The notes: a model not told the origin generated them from the letters alone. Counted from the first letter of the stretch, positions 27,112 to 37,228 are shown. The stretch is 64,000 nucleotides of DNA from Anaerolineae bacterium (GCA_022843745.1 JALHNB010000032.1:1-64000), one strand, 5' to 3'. Numbers and translations: made by a program.

Positions 27112-28865
27112 CGCTCAATAGCGTTCTACAACTCGTCATTTTCATGGTCGTCCTGCTGGCGCTGGTCAAGCCACTCGGCCTGTATATGGCGAATATTTAC
27201 GAAGGCCGTTCCGCCGTTAATCGAATTTTCGGCCCTGTGGAACGCCTGCTTTATCGACTTTTCGGCGTTCGCGAAGACGACGAAATGAACTGGAAAACCT
27301 ATGCGTTGGCCTTTCTGGTGTTCAACGCCATAGGGCTGCTGGTCGTGTATGTGTTGCAGCGTCTGCAAACATCGCTGCCACTGAATCAAGGTGCGCAGTT
27401 TCTGACGACACCGATGACACCCGAATCGGCCTTTAACACCGCCGTGAGCTTTGCCTCGAATACTAACTGGCAGGGTTATGGCGGCGAAATGACCATGACT
27501 TACCTGACACAAATGCTCGGATTGACCGTGCAGAATTTTGTCTCAGCGGCATCAGGTATGGCGGTACTGGTCGCGCTCATTCGTGGGCTTTCGCGGCGTT
27601 CCGCCCAGACCATCGGCAGCTTTTGGGTCGATCTGACGCGCAGTACGCTTTATATCCTGCTGCCATTTTCGATCATTATGGCGCTGTTCCTGGTATCGCA
27701 AGGAGTCGTGCAGACCTTTGATACCTATCAGACCGCGCAGTTGACGCAGCCAATCACGGGAAGTGACGGCAGCGCAGTTACCGAACAGGTCATCGCGGTT
27801 GGCCCGGCGGCATCGCAGATCGCGATCAAGCAGCTTGGCACGAATGGCGGCGGCTTCTTCAATGTCAACTCGGCGCATCCGTTTGAAAACCCGACGCCGC
27901 TGTCGAACTTTGTCGAGTTATTGGCAATTTTGGTCATCCCTGCCGCACTGTGCTACACCTTCGGCAAGATGGTGGGTGATACGCGCCAGGGTTGGGCCGT
28001 GCTGGCAGCGATGACGCTGATTTTCGCGGTATTGGTCGTGGGCGTTTCCCTGGCAGAACAAGGTGGTAATCCCGCTTTCAACGCATTGGGAATCGACCAG
28101 ACACCCAGCGATTTGCAGGCGGGCGGCAATATGGAAGGCAAAGAGACGCGCTACGGCATCGTCAACTCGACGCTGTGGGCAGCCGCAACCACCGCCGCCT
28201 CGAACGGATCGGTCAATTCGATGCACGACTCCTACACACCGCTGGGCGGCCTCATACCAATGTGGCTGATGCAGCTTGGTGAAGTGATTTATGGCGGCGT
28301 TGGTTCTGGGCTGTACGGGATGCTGATTTTCGCGATTATTGCCGTGTTCGTCGCCGGGTTGATGGTTGGGCGAACGCCAGAATATCTGGGCAAAAAAATC
28401 GAAGCCTATGAGATCAAGATGTCGTCGCTCATTATCCTGATCCCGCCTGTGCTAGTGCTGGTGGGCGCGGCTGTGGCAGTCGTCAGCGAAGGCGGCTTGG
28501 CGACGATCTACAACACGACTCCGGCGGTACATGGCTTCAGCGAGGTTTTGTATGCTTTTTCGTCGGCAAGTAATAACAATGGCAGCGCGTTCGCAGGCCT
28601 GGGCGCGAATACGCCCTTCTACAACATCGCGCTCGGCATTTGTATGTTCTTCGCACGATACTGGCTGGCAATCCCCGTTCTGGCGATTGCAGGGTCACTG
28701 GCACGCAAGAAAATTGTCCCGGCAGGCGCGGGTACGCTGCCGACACACACGCCGCTCTTCATTGTGATGCTCATCGGAGTCGTCATTGTCGTAGGCGCGT
28801 TAACCTTCTTCCCGGCGCTGGCGTTGGGGCCGATTGTTGAGCATTTCATCATGATCGGTGGCTGA
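27108..28865 (+). CDS. kdpA: K+-transporting ATPase, channel subunit KdpA
   Basis: 585 residues, about ten membrane helices, a member of the superfamily of K+ transporters. The four filter regions are visible: SNTNWQGYGGE, LGTNGGGFFN with HPFENPT, NSTLWAAATTAASNGSVN, and SSASNNNGSAFAGL. It selects and conducts K+ that KdpB pumps. I start at ATG 27108; a GTG nine bases earlier is in frame but inside kdpF. A structured 131-nt spacer separates it from kdpB, whereas these two genes are usually close together. Confidence 0.97.
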   Translation: MTLNSVLQLVIFMVVLLALVKPLGLYMANIYEGRSAVNRIFGPVERLLYRLFGVREDDEMNWKTYALAFLVFNAIGLLVVYVLQRLQTSLPLNQGAQFLTTPMTPESAFNTAVSFASNTNWQGYGGEMTMTYLTQMLGLTVQNFVSAASGMAVLVALIRGLSRRSAQTIGSFWVDLTRSTLYILLPFSIIMALFLVSQGVVQTFDTYQTAQLTQPITGSDGSAVTEQVIAVGPAASQIAIKQLGTNGGGFFNVNSAHPFENPTPLSNFVELLAILVIPAALCYTFGKMVGDTRQGWAVLAAMTLIFAVLVVGVSLAEQGGNPAFNALGIDQTPSDLQAGGNMEGKETRYGIVNSTLWAAATTAASNGSVNSMHDSYTPLGGLIPMWLMQLGEVIYGGVGSGLYGMLIFAIIAVFVAGLMVGRTPEYLGKKIEAYEIKMSSLIILIPPVLVLVGAAVAVVSEGGLATIYNTTPAVHGFSEVLYAFSSASNNNGSAFAGLGANTPFYNIALGICMFFARYWLAIPVLAIAGSLARKKIVPAGAGTLPTHTPLFIVMLIGVVIVVGALTFFPALALGPIVEHFIMIGG

Positions 28866-28883
28866 CGTGATTGAGCAAAATAG

Positions 28884-28948
28884 TCGGGTCATGTTTTCCT
28901 GGGCGCACAGCCATACGCCCTTACACATTCCGTTGATGTATGACCCGA
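28884..28948 (+). promoter_or_regulatory. Nested inverted repeat in the kdpA-kdpB spacer
   Basis: TCGGGTCAT (28884-28892) pairs perfectly with ATGACCCGA (28940-28948), and inside it GGGCG (28901-28905) pairs with CGCCC (28916-28920). No T-run follows. It may set relative amounts of KdpA and KdpB by mRNA processing or partial termination, or may be a degraded mobile palindrome. Confidence 0.65.
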
Positions 28949-28996
28949 TTTCAAACTGCAAATGTTCTGGAAATTTTGTATGGATAGGAATGAATC

Positions 28997-31075
28997 ATGT
29001 CAGTTGAATTGAAAGCCAAATCCCGTCCGCTGTTTGACCCGCCGATTGTTCGTCGGGCAGCGGCAGACGCTTTTCGCAAGCTCGATCCGCGCGTTCAGTT
29101 GCGGAATCCGGTTATGCTGATCGTCGAAGTCGGTTCGATACTGACGACTGCCCTGTTTATCCAGGCGCTCGTCGGTCAGGGTGAAGCGCCAGCCGGGTTT
29201 ATCCTCGCCATCAGCGTGTGGCTGTGGTTTACGGTGATTTTCGCCAATTTTGCCGAGGCAATGGCGGAGGGGCGCGGTAAAGCCCAGGCTGATTCGCTGC
29301 GAAAAGCGCGGCGCGATGTGAGCGCCAAGAAACTCGCCAGCCCGAAGTATGGCGCAAAATTCAGCGAAGTCTCGGCGGGAACGCTGCGCAAGGATGATGT
29401 CGTGCTGGCCGAAGCGGGCGATGTGATCGCCGGTGATGGTGAAGTCATCGAGGGAGTCGCCTCGGTAGACGAGAGCGCGATTACGGGCGAAAGCGCCCCG
29501 GTTATCCGCGAAAGTGGTGGTGATCGCAACGCAGTGACAGGCGGCACGCGCGTCCTTTCGGACTGGCTGGTCGTCAGAATCACGGCGAATCCCGGCGAGG
29601 CATTTCTTGACCGCATGATTTCGATGGTCGAGGGTGCAAAACGCCAGAAAACACCGAACGAAATCGCGCTGAATATTCTGCTGGCGGCGCTGACCATCAT
29701 CTTCCTGCTGGCGACGGCGACTTTATTACCCTTCTCGATATATGCCGTAAATGGCGCGGGTCAGGGTCAGCCGATTACCGTGACAGTGCTGGTGGCGCTG
29801 GTTGTCTGTCTGATTCCGACGACGATTGGCGGCTTGCTATCCGCAATTGGTATCGCTGGGATGGATCGGATGATCCAGGCAAATGTCATCGCCATATCTG
29901 GGCGTGCCGTCGAAGCGGCGGGTGATGTAGACGTGCTGCTGCTCGATAAAACCGGGACAATCACGCTCGGCAACCGTCAGGCAACGGCATTCCTGCCTGC
30001 ACAGGGTACAACGCCGGAAGCATTGGCCGATGCTGCGCAGCTCTCATCGCTTGCAGACGAAACGCCGGAAGGCCGCAGCATTGTCGTCCTGGCGAAGAAT
30101 CAGTATAAGCTTCGTGAGCGCGATGTAGCCGCTTTAGGCGCGACCTTTATCCCATTCACGGCGCAAACTCGTATGAGTGGTGTCGATCTGGATGGTCGTC
30201 AGATTCGCAAAGGCGCGGCGGACGCGGTCAAGGCCTATGTTGAAGAACAGGGCGGGCAATTCTCGGCCAGTGTGCAAACCATCGTTGACGATATTGCGCG
30301 TCAGGGTGCAACGCCACTGGTCGTCGCCGAAAATAAACGTGTCCTGGGTGTGGTGCAGTTGAAGGATATTGTGAAGGGCGGCATCAAGGAACGCTTTGGT
30401 GAACTGCGGCGTATGGGCATCAAAACGGTCATGATTACGGGCGATAACCCGCTGACCGCCGCCGCGATTGCCGCTGAAGCAGGCGTGGATGATTTTCTGG
30501 CGCAGGCAACACCCGAAGCAAAACTCAAGCTGATTCGCGAAAATCAGGAAGGTGGGCATCTGGTAGCGATGACGGGTGATGGCACGAATGATGCCCCGGC
30601 ATTGGCGCAGGCGGATGTGGCAGTCGCGATGAACACCGGCACACAGGCGGCAAAAGAAGCCGGCAACATGGTTGACCTGGACTCGAACCCGACCAAGCTG
30701 ATCGAAATCGTCGAAATCGGCAAGCAGCTTTTGATGACCCGCGGCGCACTGACGACGTTCAGCATCGCCAACGACATCTCAAAATATTTCGCCATCATTC
30801 CTGCGGCCTTCGCTACGACTTATCCGCAGCTAAGTGCGCTCAATATCATGGGGTTAGCGACACCGAACAGCGCGATTGCGTCGGCGGTGATTTTCAACGC
30901 GATCATCATCATCTTCCTGATCCCACTGGCACTGCGTGGGGTGCGCTACCGTCCGATTGGTGCGCCTGCCCTGCTGCGCGAAAATCTGCTGATCTATGGT
31001 CTGGGCGGGATTATCGCGCCGTTCATCGGTATCAAACTGATTGATCTGATTTTGGTCGCGCTGCGCTTCACCTAG
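28997..31075 (+). CDS. kdpB: K+-transporting ATPase, P-type ATPase subunit KdpB
   Basis: 692 residues. The phosphorylated aspartate is D317 in [13 protein letters not shown]; also present are the actuator TGES loop in [12 protein letters not shown], the nucleotide-domain KGA(A/S) region, [14 protein letters not shown] and the hinge [17 protein letters not shown]. It hydrolyses ATP to drive K+ uptake through KdpA. AGGAA at 28986-28990 precedes the ATG. Confidence 0.97.
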   Translation: MSVELKAKSRPLFDPPIVRRAAADAFRKLDPRVQLRNPVMLIVEVGSILTTALFIQALVGQGEAPAGFILAISVWLWFTVIFANFAEAMAEGRGKAQADSLRKARRDVSAKKLASPKYGAKFSEVSAGTLRKDDVVLAEAGDVIAGDGEVIEGVASVDESAITGESAPVIRESGGDRNAVTGGTRVLSDWLVVRITANPGEAFLDRMISMVEGAKRQKTPNEIALNILLAALTIIFLLATATLLPFSIYAVNGAGQGQPITVTVLVALVVCLIPTTIGGLLSAIGIAGMDRMIQANVIAISGRAVEAAGDVDVLLLDKTGTITLGNRQATAFLPAQGTTPEALADAAQLSSLADETPEGRSIVVLAKNQYKLRERDVAALGATFIPFTAQTRMSGVDLDGRQIRKGAADAVKAYVEEQGGQFSASVQTIVDDIARQGATPLVVAENKRVLGVVQLKDIVKGGIKERFGELRRMGIKTVMITGDNPLTAAAIAAEAGVDDFLAQATPEAKLKLIRENQEGGHLVAMTGDGTNDAPALAQADVAVAMNTGTQAAKEAGNMVDLDSNPTKLIEIVEIGKQLLMTRGALTTFSIANDISKYFAIIPAAFATTYPQLSALNIMGLATPNSAIASAVIFNAIIIIFLIPLALRGVRYRPIGAPALLRENLLIYGLGGIIAPFIGIKLIDLILVALRFT

Positions 31076-31101
31076 ATACAGCGCTCAAGAGGAGAATAGA
31101 A

Positions 31102-31749
31102 ATGGCTACACAAACCAGCACAAGCACATCATTGATTCAGATAATTCGTCCGGCGATTGTCTCGCTGGTGATCTTCACCATCATCACAGGCGTACTTTAT
31201 CCGGCGCTGATAACGGGTATCGCGCAGGTCGTTTTCCCGAATCAGGCGAATGGCAGCCTTATTAAGGACGCAAACGGTACGATTATCGGCTCTGAATTAA
31301 TCGGTCAGGAATTTAGTGACCCGTCGTACTTTTGGGGACGACTCTCGGCAACCGGGCCAGTCCCGTATAACGCAGCGGCATCGTCCGGCTCGAATTATGG
31401 CCCACTGAACCCGTCGCTGATCGGCGAGGAGGGTATCATCCAGACCCGCATCAACGCGCTGCGCGATGCTGACTCGGCGGCGGGAGTCACAAACACCGCG
31501 CCGATTCCGGTTGATCTGGTGACGGCATCTGCCAGCGGGCTTGACCCTCAGATCAGCCCAGCGGCGGCATTGTACCAACTTCCCCGTGTCGCAGCACTGC
31601 GCGGCACGGACGAGGCCAGCATCCGAAGTTTAGTTGACGAATTTACGGAGGGGCGCACTTTGGGTCTACTGGGTGAGCCGCGCGTCAATGTACTAGAACT
31701 GAATCTGGCGCTGGACGAGCGTTATCCATTGGTGGAAACATCCGAATAA
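31102..31749 (+). CDS. kdpC: K+-transporting ATPase subunit KdpC
   Basis: 215 residues: one N-terminal membrane helix ([20 protein letters not shown]), then the outside domain with [29 protein letters not shown] and [19 protein letters not shown], all diagnostic for KdpC. It assembles with KdpAB and helps ATP and K+ binding. GAGGAG precedes the ATG. No kdpDE sensor genes follow: the next gene is convergent. Confidence 0.96.
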   Translation: MATQTSTSTSLIQIIRPAIVSLVIFTIITGVLYPALITGIAQVVFPNQANGSLIKDANGTIIGSELIGQEFSDPSYFWGRLSATGPVPYNAAASSGSNYGPLNPSLIGEEGIIQTRINALRDADSAAGVTNTAPIPVDLVTASASGLDPQISPAAALYQLPRVAALRGTDEASIRSLVDEFTEGRTLGLLGEPRVNVLELNLALDERYPLVETSE

Positions 31750-31760
31750 GCAAGCATTCC

Positions 31761-31787
31761 TAGGGGCGACTCGGCGAGTCGCCCCCA
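31761..31787. repeat. Intergenic palindrome, GTAGGGGCG family (copy 2)
   Basis: GGGGCGACTCG (31763-31773), one central base and CGAGTCGCCCC (31775-31785) form an 11-bp perfect stem, with a mismatch further out. It is nearly identical to the copy at 2562 and also sits between convergent stops (kdpC and an oxidoreductase). Confidence 0.85.
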
Positions 31788-31802
31788 CCCTATGCACACC
31801 AC

Positions 31803-32861
31803 TCAGATCGTCGGCATGATGACTTCGACTTCGCGACCAGCGGCGGCGCTGCGGAAGATGCCATCCATAATCAGTTGAGCCATCAGAATACCATGCGTAT
31901 CAACAGGCGAAGGGCCACCCGTGCGCACTGCATCCACAAAAATCCGCGCTTGCGGCACGAAATGGTGCATTCGATTCGGTTCGCTATGATCGGGAATTTG
32001 CGGCTCGACATTAGTCATCGTGCCGAACTCGTCGCGGAACAGCGCTAATTTTGGAGAAAGTTGCAAGCCACCTTTTGTACCTAAAAAGATGCTCGGCCCC
32101 AGGCCACTGCTGTGCGCGACCCAATAGGTGACGAAATGCAGCGCCAGGCCGTTATCAAAGCGTACAAAGGCCGCGCCAAAATCCTCAACATCGACATCTT
32201 CCGGCACATGCCCCCAATCACCAGGAACGTTAGGCGTGGTCTTGCCCATCTGGTAACTGACGATGGCGCTGACACTGACCGGGCGCGGGCTGCCAGCCAG
32301 AAACATAAAAGTATCGAGGTCATAGCACCCAATATCGACAATCGGCCCTGCACCTGCCATATCCGGTCGCAAAAATGAGCCGCCGGGAATCCCGCGCCGC
32401 CGTCCGCCGACCATCTGCGCGTAATACATGTCGCCCAATGCGCCAGAATCGACAATTCGTTTCGCCGCCTGCACCTCCGGCTGCCAGCGCTGCCAGAATC
32501 CGGTATGGAGCATTTTTCCGCTTTGTTTAGCCGCTTTAATCATCGCAACGGCATCTTCGAGTTTGGCCGCAAGCGGTTTTTCGATCAACACATGCTTGCC
32601 TGCCAGCAGCGAATCAACAGCGGGTTGGCGGTGCGCCTGGTTATAGGTGCAGATACTCACAGCTTCAACATCGTTCATCGCCAGAAGCTGCTGATAATCC
32701 GTAAAAAAATGCGGGATGTCATATTCTTTGGCAAAGGCTTCCGCCCGTCCCGGCACAATATCCGCGACGGCGATCATCTCGACATCGGGCAGTCGCTTGT
32801 AAGCCCGCGCGTGACTGTGAGCAATCCCGCCTGAACCGATAATTCCAATTTTGGTTGTCAT
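31803..32861 (-). CDS. Gfo/Idh/MocA family oxidoreductase
   Basis: 352 residues. An N-terminal NAD(P)-binding Rossmann fold (IGIIGSGGIAHSHARAYKRL) is followed by the EKP motif (VLIEKPLAAKLEDA), whose Lys is catalytic in the family, and a C-terminal alpha/beta domain with GPIVDIGCYDLDTFMFL. Members oxidise or reduce sugars, inositols or amino-sugars; the substrate is not clear. I start at 32861 rather than six codons upstream, which gives a 4-nt gap after the preceding oxidoreductase stop; the two form an operon. Confidence 0.88.
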   Translation of the reverse strand: MTTKIGIIGSGGIAHSHARAYKRLPDVEMIAVADIVPGRAEAFAKEYDIPHFFTDYQQLLAMNDVEAVSICTYNQAHRQPAVDSLLAGKHVLIEKPLAAKLEDAVAMIKAAKQSGKMLHTGFWQRWQPEVQAAKRIVDSGALGDMYYAQMVGGRRRGIPGGSFLRPDMAGAGPIVDIGCYDLDTFMFLAGSPRPVSVSAIVSYQMGKTTPNVPGDWGHVPEDVDVEDFGAAFVRFDNGLALHFVTYWVAHSSGLGPSIFLGTKGGLQLSPKLALFRDEFGTMTNVEPQIPDHSEPNRMHHFVPQARIFVDAVRTGGPSPVDTHGILMAQLIMDGIFRSAAAGREVEVIMPTI

Positions 32862-32865
32862 GATT

Positions 32866-33885
32866 TTACGCCTTCCCAAATTGATATTCGCTCTGGGTTT
32901 GAGCAGCGATGTAAATCCCTTCGAGCAGTTCGGTCAGGTTGCGACCATCCTCGACGGTGATTGTGGGTGTCGTCCCTTGCAGACAAGCGCTCACCCATTG
33001 GTTAAAAGGCATCGGCAGCGCTTCCGGCATTTGCGTCGGGACAATGTAGGGCGTTCCCGGCCCCGGATAATCCTGAATTGCTGCTTTCCGGCTGCCCAGC
33101 ATCAGGCTGCCGCTGTCCTGCCGTCCGATGTAGCCTTCTGTTCCGTAAATCTCCATCGGATTTGGCCCCATGCGATGCACCCAGGACACATCGAGAATGC
33201 CGAGTGCGCCGCTTTTGAACTCGACCACCGCGACGCAGTTATCGTCAATGTCATACGCGCCGCTGAAATTCTGGACTTTGGCGATCACGCTCACGGGTTC
33301 ACCAAGAAACCAGCGCATCACATCGACGGTATGGCAACCGAGGTCGAACAGCGCACCACCACCCGCCTGGGATGCATCGCCAAACCAGGCGCTTCCGCCG
33401 TGAAACCACTTGTCCAGCGCGGCCATATGAGCGACACGCGCCCGCATCATGGTAATTTTTCCGAGCAGTCCGTTGTCCAATGCCTGTTTCATAAAGAGGG
33501 TTTCGGGTCTGACGCGGCTTGGAAGCGAAATCACGAATTTGATCCCGGCTTCGCGAACAGCCTTAACGACCTGATCGGCATCTGCGGTGGTAACAGTAAG
33601 GGCTTTTTCGGTAAAAATATGCTTGCCTTGCTGTGCGGCAGCGAGAAGGAGTTCGGTGTGCTGCGTGGTCGGCGCATTGATGAGAACCGCGTCGATTTCG
33701 CTGCTGGTGAGCACTTTATTCAGGTCGCGTTCGTAGGGGACATTATATTTTTGAGCAGCCTCCGTCCCGCGTGCTTCGTCGTCGTCCCAGATACACTGAA
33801 TTGTGGCTTCAGGATGCGCGTTAACCTGACGGGCGTAGTCGTTGGCATGGACATGGGCAAAGCTTAACATAGCAATACGCAACAT
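32866..33885 (-). CDS. Gfo/Idh/MocA family oxidoreductase
   Basis: 339 residues. The Rossmann start is atypical (LRIAMLSFAHVHANDYARQV, lacking the usual GxGxxG) but is a known variant of this family. HIFTEKALTVTTADADQV carries the conserved EK, and ALFDLGCHTVDVMRWFLG is the C-terminal domain helix with the His of the active site. It is first in a two-gene unit. A terminator lies between it and the regulator gene upstream, so it probably has its own promoter in a very short gap, or depends on read-through. Confidence 0.86.
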   Translation of the reverse strand: MLRIAMLSFAHVHANDYARQVNAHPEATIQCIWDDDEARGTEAAQKYNVPYERDLNKVLTSSEIDAVLINAPTTQHTELLLAAAQQGKHIFTEKALTVTTADADQVVKAVREAGIKFVISLPSRVRPETLFMKQALDNGLLGKITMMRARVAHMAALDKWFHGGSAWFGDASQAGGGALFDLGCHTVDVMRWFLGEPVSVIAKVQNFSGAYDIDDNCVAVVEFKSGALGILDVSWVHRMGPNPMEIYGTEGYIGRQDSGSLMLGSRKAAIQDYPGPGTPYIVPTQMPEALPMPFNQWVSACLQGTTPTITVEDGRNLTELLEGIYIAAQTQSEYQFGKA

Positions 33886-33911
33886 ATTACTTCTCCAAAA
33901 ATATTTATTAG

Positions 33912-33954
33912 GTTAAAAACATCGGCATCCGCTATTGATGTGCACGGATGCCGA
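33912..33954 (-). terminator. Rho-independent terminator after the GntR-LacI regulator
   Basis: A perfect 10-bp stem, CGGATGCCGA (33945-33954) with TCGGCATCCG (33922-33931), and a 13-nt loop. On the minus strand it is followed by TGTTTTTAACC. It lies 7 nt after the regulator's stop codon. Confidence 0.8.
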
Positions 33955-33960
33955 ATTGCA

Positions 33961-35100
33961 CTATTCTTTTATCGGGGCGCGGACTCGTAATTTGACACCG
34001 CAGGACTCGCGAACAATCAGATTAACCGGAAGTTCGATATGGCGCTTGGGGCCGCGCTGCCCCTCGATGCGCTTGATAATCAGATCGACAGCCTGTGCGC
34101 CCATGTCACGGCAGGACTGCGCCACCGTCGTCAACGGCGGATTCCAGTGCGCCGTAAAGCGTAAATTATCAAAGCCAACCAGCGCTAAATCTTCGGGAAT
34201 GCGCAACCCAACCTGCTGCGCGGCCTTCATTAGATTAACCGCTTCGTAATCAACAGAAGCTACAATCGCGTCCGGGCGTTCCGCGCGTGTCAGAAATTCG
34301 ACATAAGGGTCTGGCATCCCTTTCAGCAGTCGTGGATGCTCAATAACCAGCGATTCATCATAGGGCAGGCCATATTCTTCAAGCGCTTTGCAGTAACCTT
34401 CAAAACGATCACGAACCGAGGTGGTGGCAAGCGTCCCGGTATGCGAATAACAAAAGCTGATGCGGTTGTAACCCAGGATAATTAAATGCTCAGTCGCGCG
34501 ATACGCACCACTGAAGTTATCGGAAGTTACATAATCCGTATCCAGATCGGGAAAATAGCGGTCAATCAACACAAATGGAATATGATCGTCATCGAGCTTC
34601 CAGATGGCTTCGCTATAAGCCATATTGCTCAGTGGGTAAATAATCAGCCCGGTCACGCCATCGGCACGAAGACGATTAATATCGTTCGTCTGCTGCTCAG
34701 CGCTTTCTTCGGTATAGGCAAATGTGACCTGATACCCGCGCGATTTGGCAGCGTATTCGACACCGCGCAGAATATCCAGGTCAAGCTCACTTCCAGGGTA
34801 GCTCAACAGCAGGCCAATCCGTTTACTGACCGATTGGATGCCACGATCACGTCTGACTAAAGGGGCTACGGCGCGAACAAACGTCCCGCGCCCTTGAATA
34901 CGTTCCAATAAACCTTCATTGACAAGTGATGTCATAGCCTGTCGTACTGTGCCACGACTGATGTTGTATTCTTCAGCTAAGTCCAGTTCGGTGGGCAGGC
35001 GCGAGCCGGGTGGAAGGCTTCCATCCAGGATGCGCACGCGAAAATGCGCAATAAGCTGCGCATAGAGTGCTTTGTCATTGTCTCGGTCAAGAGAGGGCAC
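33961..35100 (-). CDS. GntR-LacI hybrid transcriptional regulator (AraR-like)
   Basis: 379 residues. Residues about 8-75 are a GntR winged helix (YAQLIAHFRVRILDGSLPPG, EEYNISRGTVRQAM, ERIQGRGTFV). Residues about 92-375 are a LacI/PurR-type sugar-binding domain (IGLLLSYPGSELDLDILRGV, GLIIYPLSN, VLIDRYFP, LALVGFDNLRFTAHWNPPLT). This domain pairing is that of AraR-type repressors, which release DNA on binding a sugar. It is divergent from the ABC importer at 35480 and probably controls it. The start is GTG with AAGGA six bases upstream. Confidence 0.92.
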   Translation of the reverse strand: MPSLDRDNDKALYAQLIAHFRVRILDGSLPPGSRLPTELDLAEEYNISRGTVRQAMTSLVNEGLLERIQGRGTFVRAVAPLVRRDRGIQSVSKRIGLLLSYPGSELDLDILRGVEYAAKSRGYQVTFAYTEESAEQQTNDINRLRADGVTGLIIYPLSNMAYSEAIWKLDDDHIPFVLIDRYFPDLDTDYVTSDNFSGAYRATEHLIILGYNRISFCYSHTGTLATTSVRDRFEGYCKALEEYGLPYDESLVIEHPRLLKGMPDPYVEFLTRAERPDAIVASVDYEAVNLMKAAQQVGLRIPEDLALVGFDNLRFTAHWNPPLTTVAQSCRDMGAQAVDLIIKRIEGQRGPKRHIELPVNLIVRESCGVKLRVRAPIKE

Positions 35101-35154
35101 GTCACGTCCTTATAGCAAATTTTGTAATGTTCCGACAGAAAAAGATATATACAA

Positions 35155-35183
35155 ATGCTACTCTGACTTCAGGGGGATGTCAA
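35155..35183 (-). promoter_or_regulatory. Promoter of the GntR-LacI regulator gene
   Basis: Minus-strand TTGACA (35183-35178), 17-nt spacer, TAGCAT (35160-35155). The expected transcription start falls in an AAAAAGATATATACA element (35139-35153), the inverted partner of TGTATATATTTTT at 35268-35280 near the opposite promoter. These twin sites are candidate operators for self-regulation. Confidence 0.65.
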
Positions 35184-35267
35184 GCAAACTCCGGGGTGGA
35201 CTCCTCGTAATTCAACCTGTTTATGAAGCAAAATTAAACATAACGTCACTTAAATTCCGGTTTAATA

Positions 35268-35339
35268 TGTATATATTTTTGTTAGAGGCCTTGACAAAGA
35301 ACCAGATTTTTGGCTAACATTTGAATTGTACTTTGTACA
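35268..35339 (+). promoter_or_regulatory. Promoter and operator-like sites for the ABC importer operon
   Basis: TTGACA (35291-35296), 18-nt spacer, TAACAT (35315-35320). TGTATATATTTTT (35268-35280) lies just upstream, and a 5-3-5 palindrome TGTACTTTGTACA (35327-35339) covers the expected transcription start. A second small palindrome, AATGTCTGGACATT, is at 35437-35450. The TGTAC half-sites resemble operators of AraR-type regulators. Confidence 0.6.
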
Positions 35340-35479
35340 GAACAAACTTAATGCTAACAGCTTGATTGGTTCGCCCCATTTGCGGCGATTGTACACACAT
35401 AGAGTGCCCCTGATGGAGGAAGGGGATTGCGAAGAAAATGTCTGGACATTCATATCTATAAATTTTTAGGAGCTAGACA

Positions 35480-37228
35480 ATGGCATCACGTAAAGCCAAA
35501 GTTCAACGTTTAATACGCTTTTTTCTCCTTTTCGCCATCAGCATTTTAGTTGTTGCCTCTACCGTACTCCCGGCAGTGACTTTTGCTCAGAGCGAGCTTC
35601 CCGTTCCGCGTGAGGAAACAATCTTCCTCGAAGACACTCCCGGCCCATTCACGGCCTTTGACAGCTTCAACACCTACATCCCCAACGGCAATGACTTCGC
35701 CAATGGTCATATTCAGATTGGCCGCGAATATCTGTTTCTCGCTAATTTTGCTACGGGCGAAGTTGAACCCTGGATTGCTGAATCCTTCGAATATAATGAA
35801 GATTACACCCAACTCACCTTCCATCTGAACCCCGCTGTTCATTGGAACGACGGTGAGCCGCTTACCGCAGACGATATGGTTTTCACCATCAACACCGTAC
35901 TCAATACTCCAGCATTGGGCGGCGCTTACTCGACAGAAATCCGCGAATTCGTCTCAGAAGCTACTGCACCAGACGCAAACACAGTGGTACTCAGCCTGAA
36001 CAAGCCCGGCCCGCGCTTTGTGTATGGCTTTTATGGGCAGGTTGATGGCTTTAACATTATGCCCAAGCACATCTGGGAAGGTCAGGACCCGCTGACGTTC
36101 AAAAATAATCCACCAGTTACAACCTCTGTCTGGAAATTGAGAGATGCACTGCCCGACCTGCGTATGTTCATCTGGGAACGTGACGAGAATTACTGGGCAA
36201 AAGATATTCGCTTCCCCGAAGCAAAATATATTGTCTACCGCAACGCCCCCAGTTCAACAGATGCCGATTATCAGGAATTTGTCGCTGGAACGATTGACCA
36301 CGCCCATAACATTCAATGGCTGCAAATCCAGCAGGCACAGGCCGAAAGCCCGAATGCGATTTCCGGCGCGTTCCAGGATCCCTGCCCACGCGGTATGTGG
36401 ATTAATACGCAGCGCTATCCATTGAGCAACCCCGAAGTTCGTTGGGCGCTCTCCTACCTCGTGAACCGCGAGAAAATCGGCACAGTCATCTGGCAGCCAC
36501 CCACGGTTGCGGCAGATCATCCCTGGTCGGATTGGGCGCTCCTCGCTCCCTTCCTCGATCAAGGTGTGCTGGATGAACACAAAATTGAATTCAACCCAAC
36601 ACGCGCAGCAGAAATTCTGGATGAACTGGGATTCGCGGCGGGCGCCGATGGCATCCGTGTCGATGACCAGGGCAATCCGCTGTCCTGGACGATTATCACC
36701 CCGGCTCAGGTCGGAAACGGTGAATACCAGATCGCCGAAGATGTGGCTGCCGAAGCCGCGAAGATTGGGGTTCAACTGAATGTCCAGTATCTCGCCGGCG
36801 CACCATTCGACGAAGCCATCAACACCGGCAACTTCGACTTGACTTCGCACTGGCTGTGCGGTGCATGGCTTGATGCCCTCGACCTGTATCAGAACTACAC
36901 CAGTGACCGCCCGATCCCGCGCGATGGTCAGCGTGTCAACGGTGGCAACTGGATCGGCCTGGAAAATCCGGCTCTCGATGATGCAGTCGCCCGCTTAAAA
37001 GTGGTCAGCGCGGACACTCCTGAAGCGCAAGCGGCTTATGTCGATGCCCTGAACGCCTGGATGGAAGCAATGCCTGCGATCCCTGTCGTCCAGACGATCT
37101 ATGTCATGCCCTGGAACACCACGTACTGGGAAGGCTGGCCGGTAGATGAAAATATGTACACCGTGCCGTTTACCTGGTGGGCAACCTTCTATAAAGTGCC
37201 ATTCGCCCTCAAACGTGCTGGCTCGTAA
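35480..37228 (+). CDS. ABC transporter substrate-binding protein, family 5
   Basis: 582 residues with a Sec signal (hydrophobic about 13-35, cleavage near TFAQSE) and the family 5 solute-binding fold: NFATGEVEPWIAESFEYNED, HLNPAVHWNDGEPLTADDMV, VRWALSYLVNREKIG. The family is named for peptides, but many members in polysaccharide-degrading bacteria bind oligosaccharides; control by a sugar-type regulator suggests the latter here. AGGAG lies 7 nt before the ATG. A stem-loop after the stop separates it from the permease genes. Confidence 0.9.
   Translation: MASRKAKVQRLIRFFLLFAISILVVASTVLPAVTFAQSELPVPREETIFLEDTPGPFTAFDSFNTYIPNGNDFANGHIQIGREYLFLANFATGEVEPWIAESFEYNEDYTQLTFHLNPAVHWNDGEPLTADDMVFTINTVLNTPALGGAYSTEIREFVSEATAPDANTVVLSLNKPGPRFVYGFYGQVDGFNIMPKHIWEGQDPLTFKNNPPVTTSVWKLRDALPDLRMFIWERDENYWAKDIRFPEAKYIVYRNAPSSTDADYQEFVAGTIDHAHNIQWLQIQQAQAESPNAISGAFQDPCPRGMWINTQRYPLSNPEVRWALSYLVNREKIGTVIWQPPTVAADHPWSDWALLAPFLDQGVLDEHKIEFNPTRAAEILDELGFAAGADGIRVDDQGNPLSWTIITPAQVGNGEYQIAEDVAAEAAKIGVQLNVQYLAGAPFDEAINTGNFDLTSHWLCGAWLDALDLYQNYTSDRPIPRDGQRVNGGNWIGLENPALDDAVARLKVVSADTPEAQAAYVDALNAWMEAMPAIPVVQTIYVMPWNTTYWEGWPVDENMYTVPFTWWATFYKVPFALKRAGS

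Noticed and set aside
32851-33867. Antisense open frame (338 codons) opposite a Gfo/Idh/MocA gene
   Set aside because: The minus-strand oxidoreductase has clear motifs and a ribosome site; the plus-strand frame does not.
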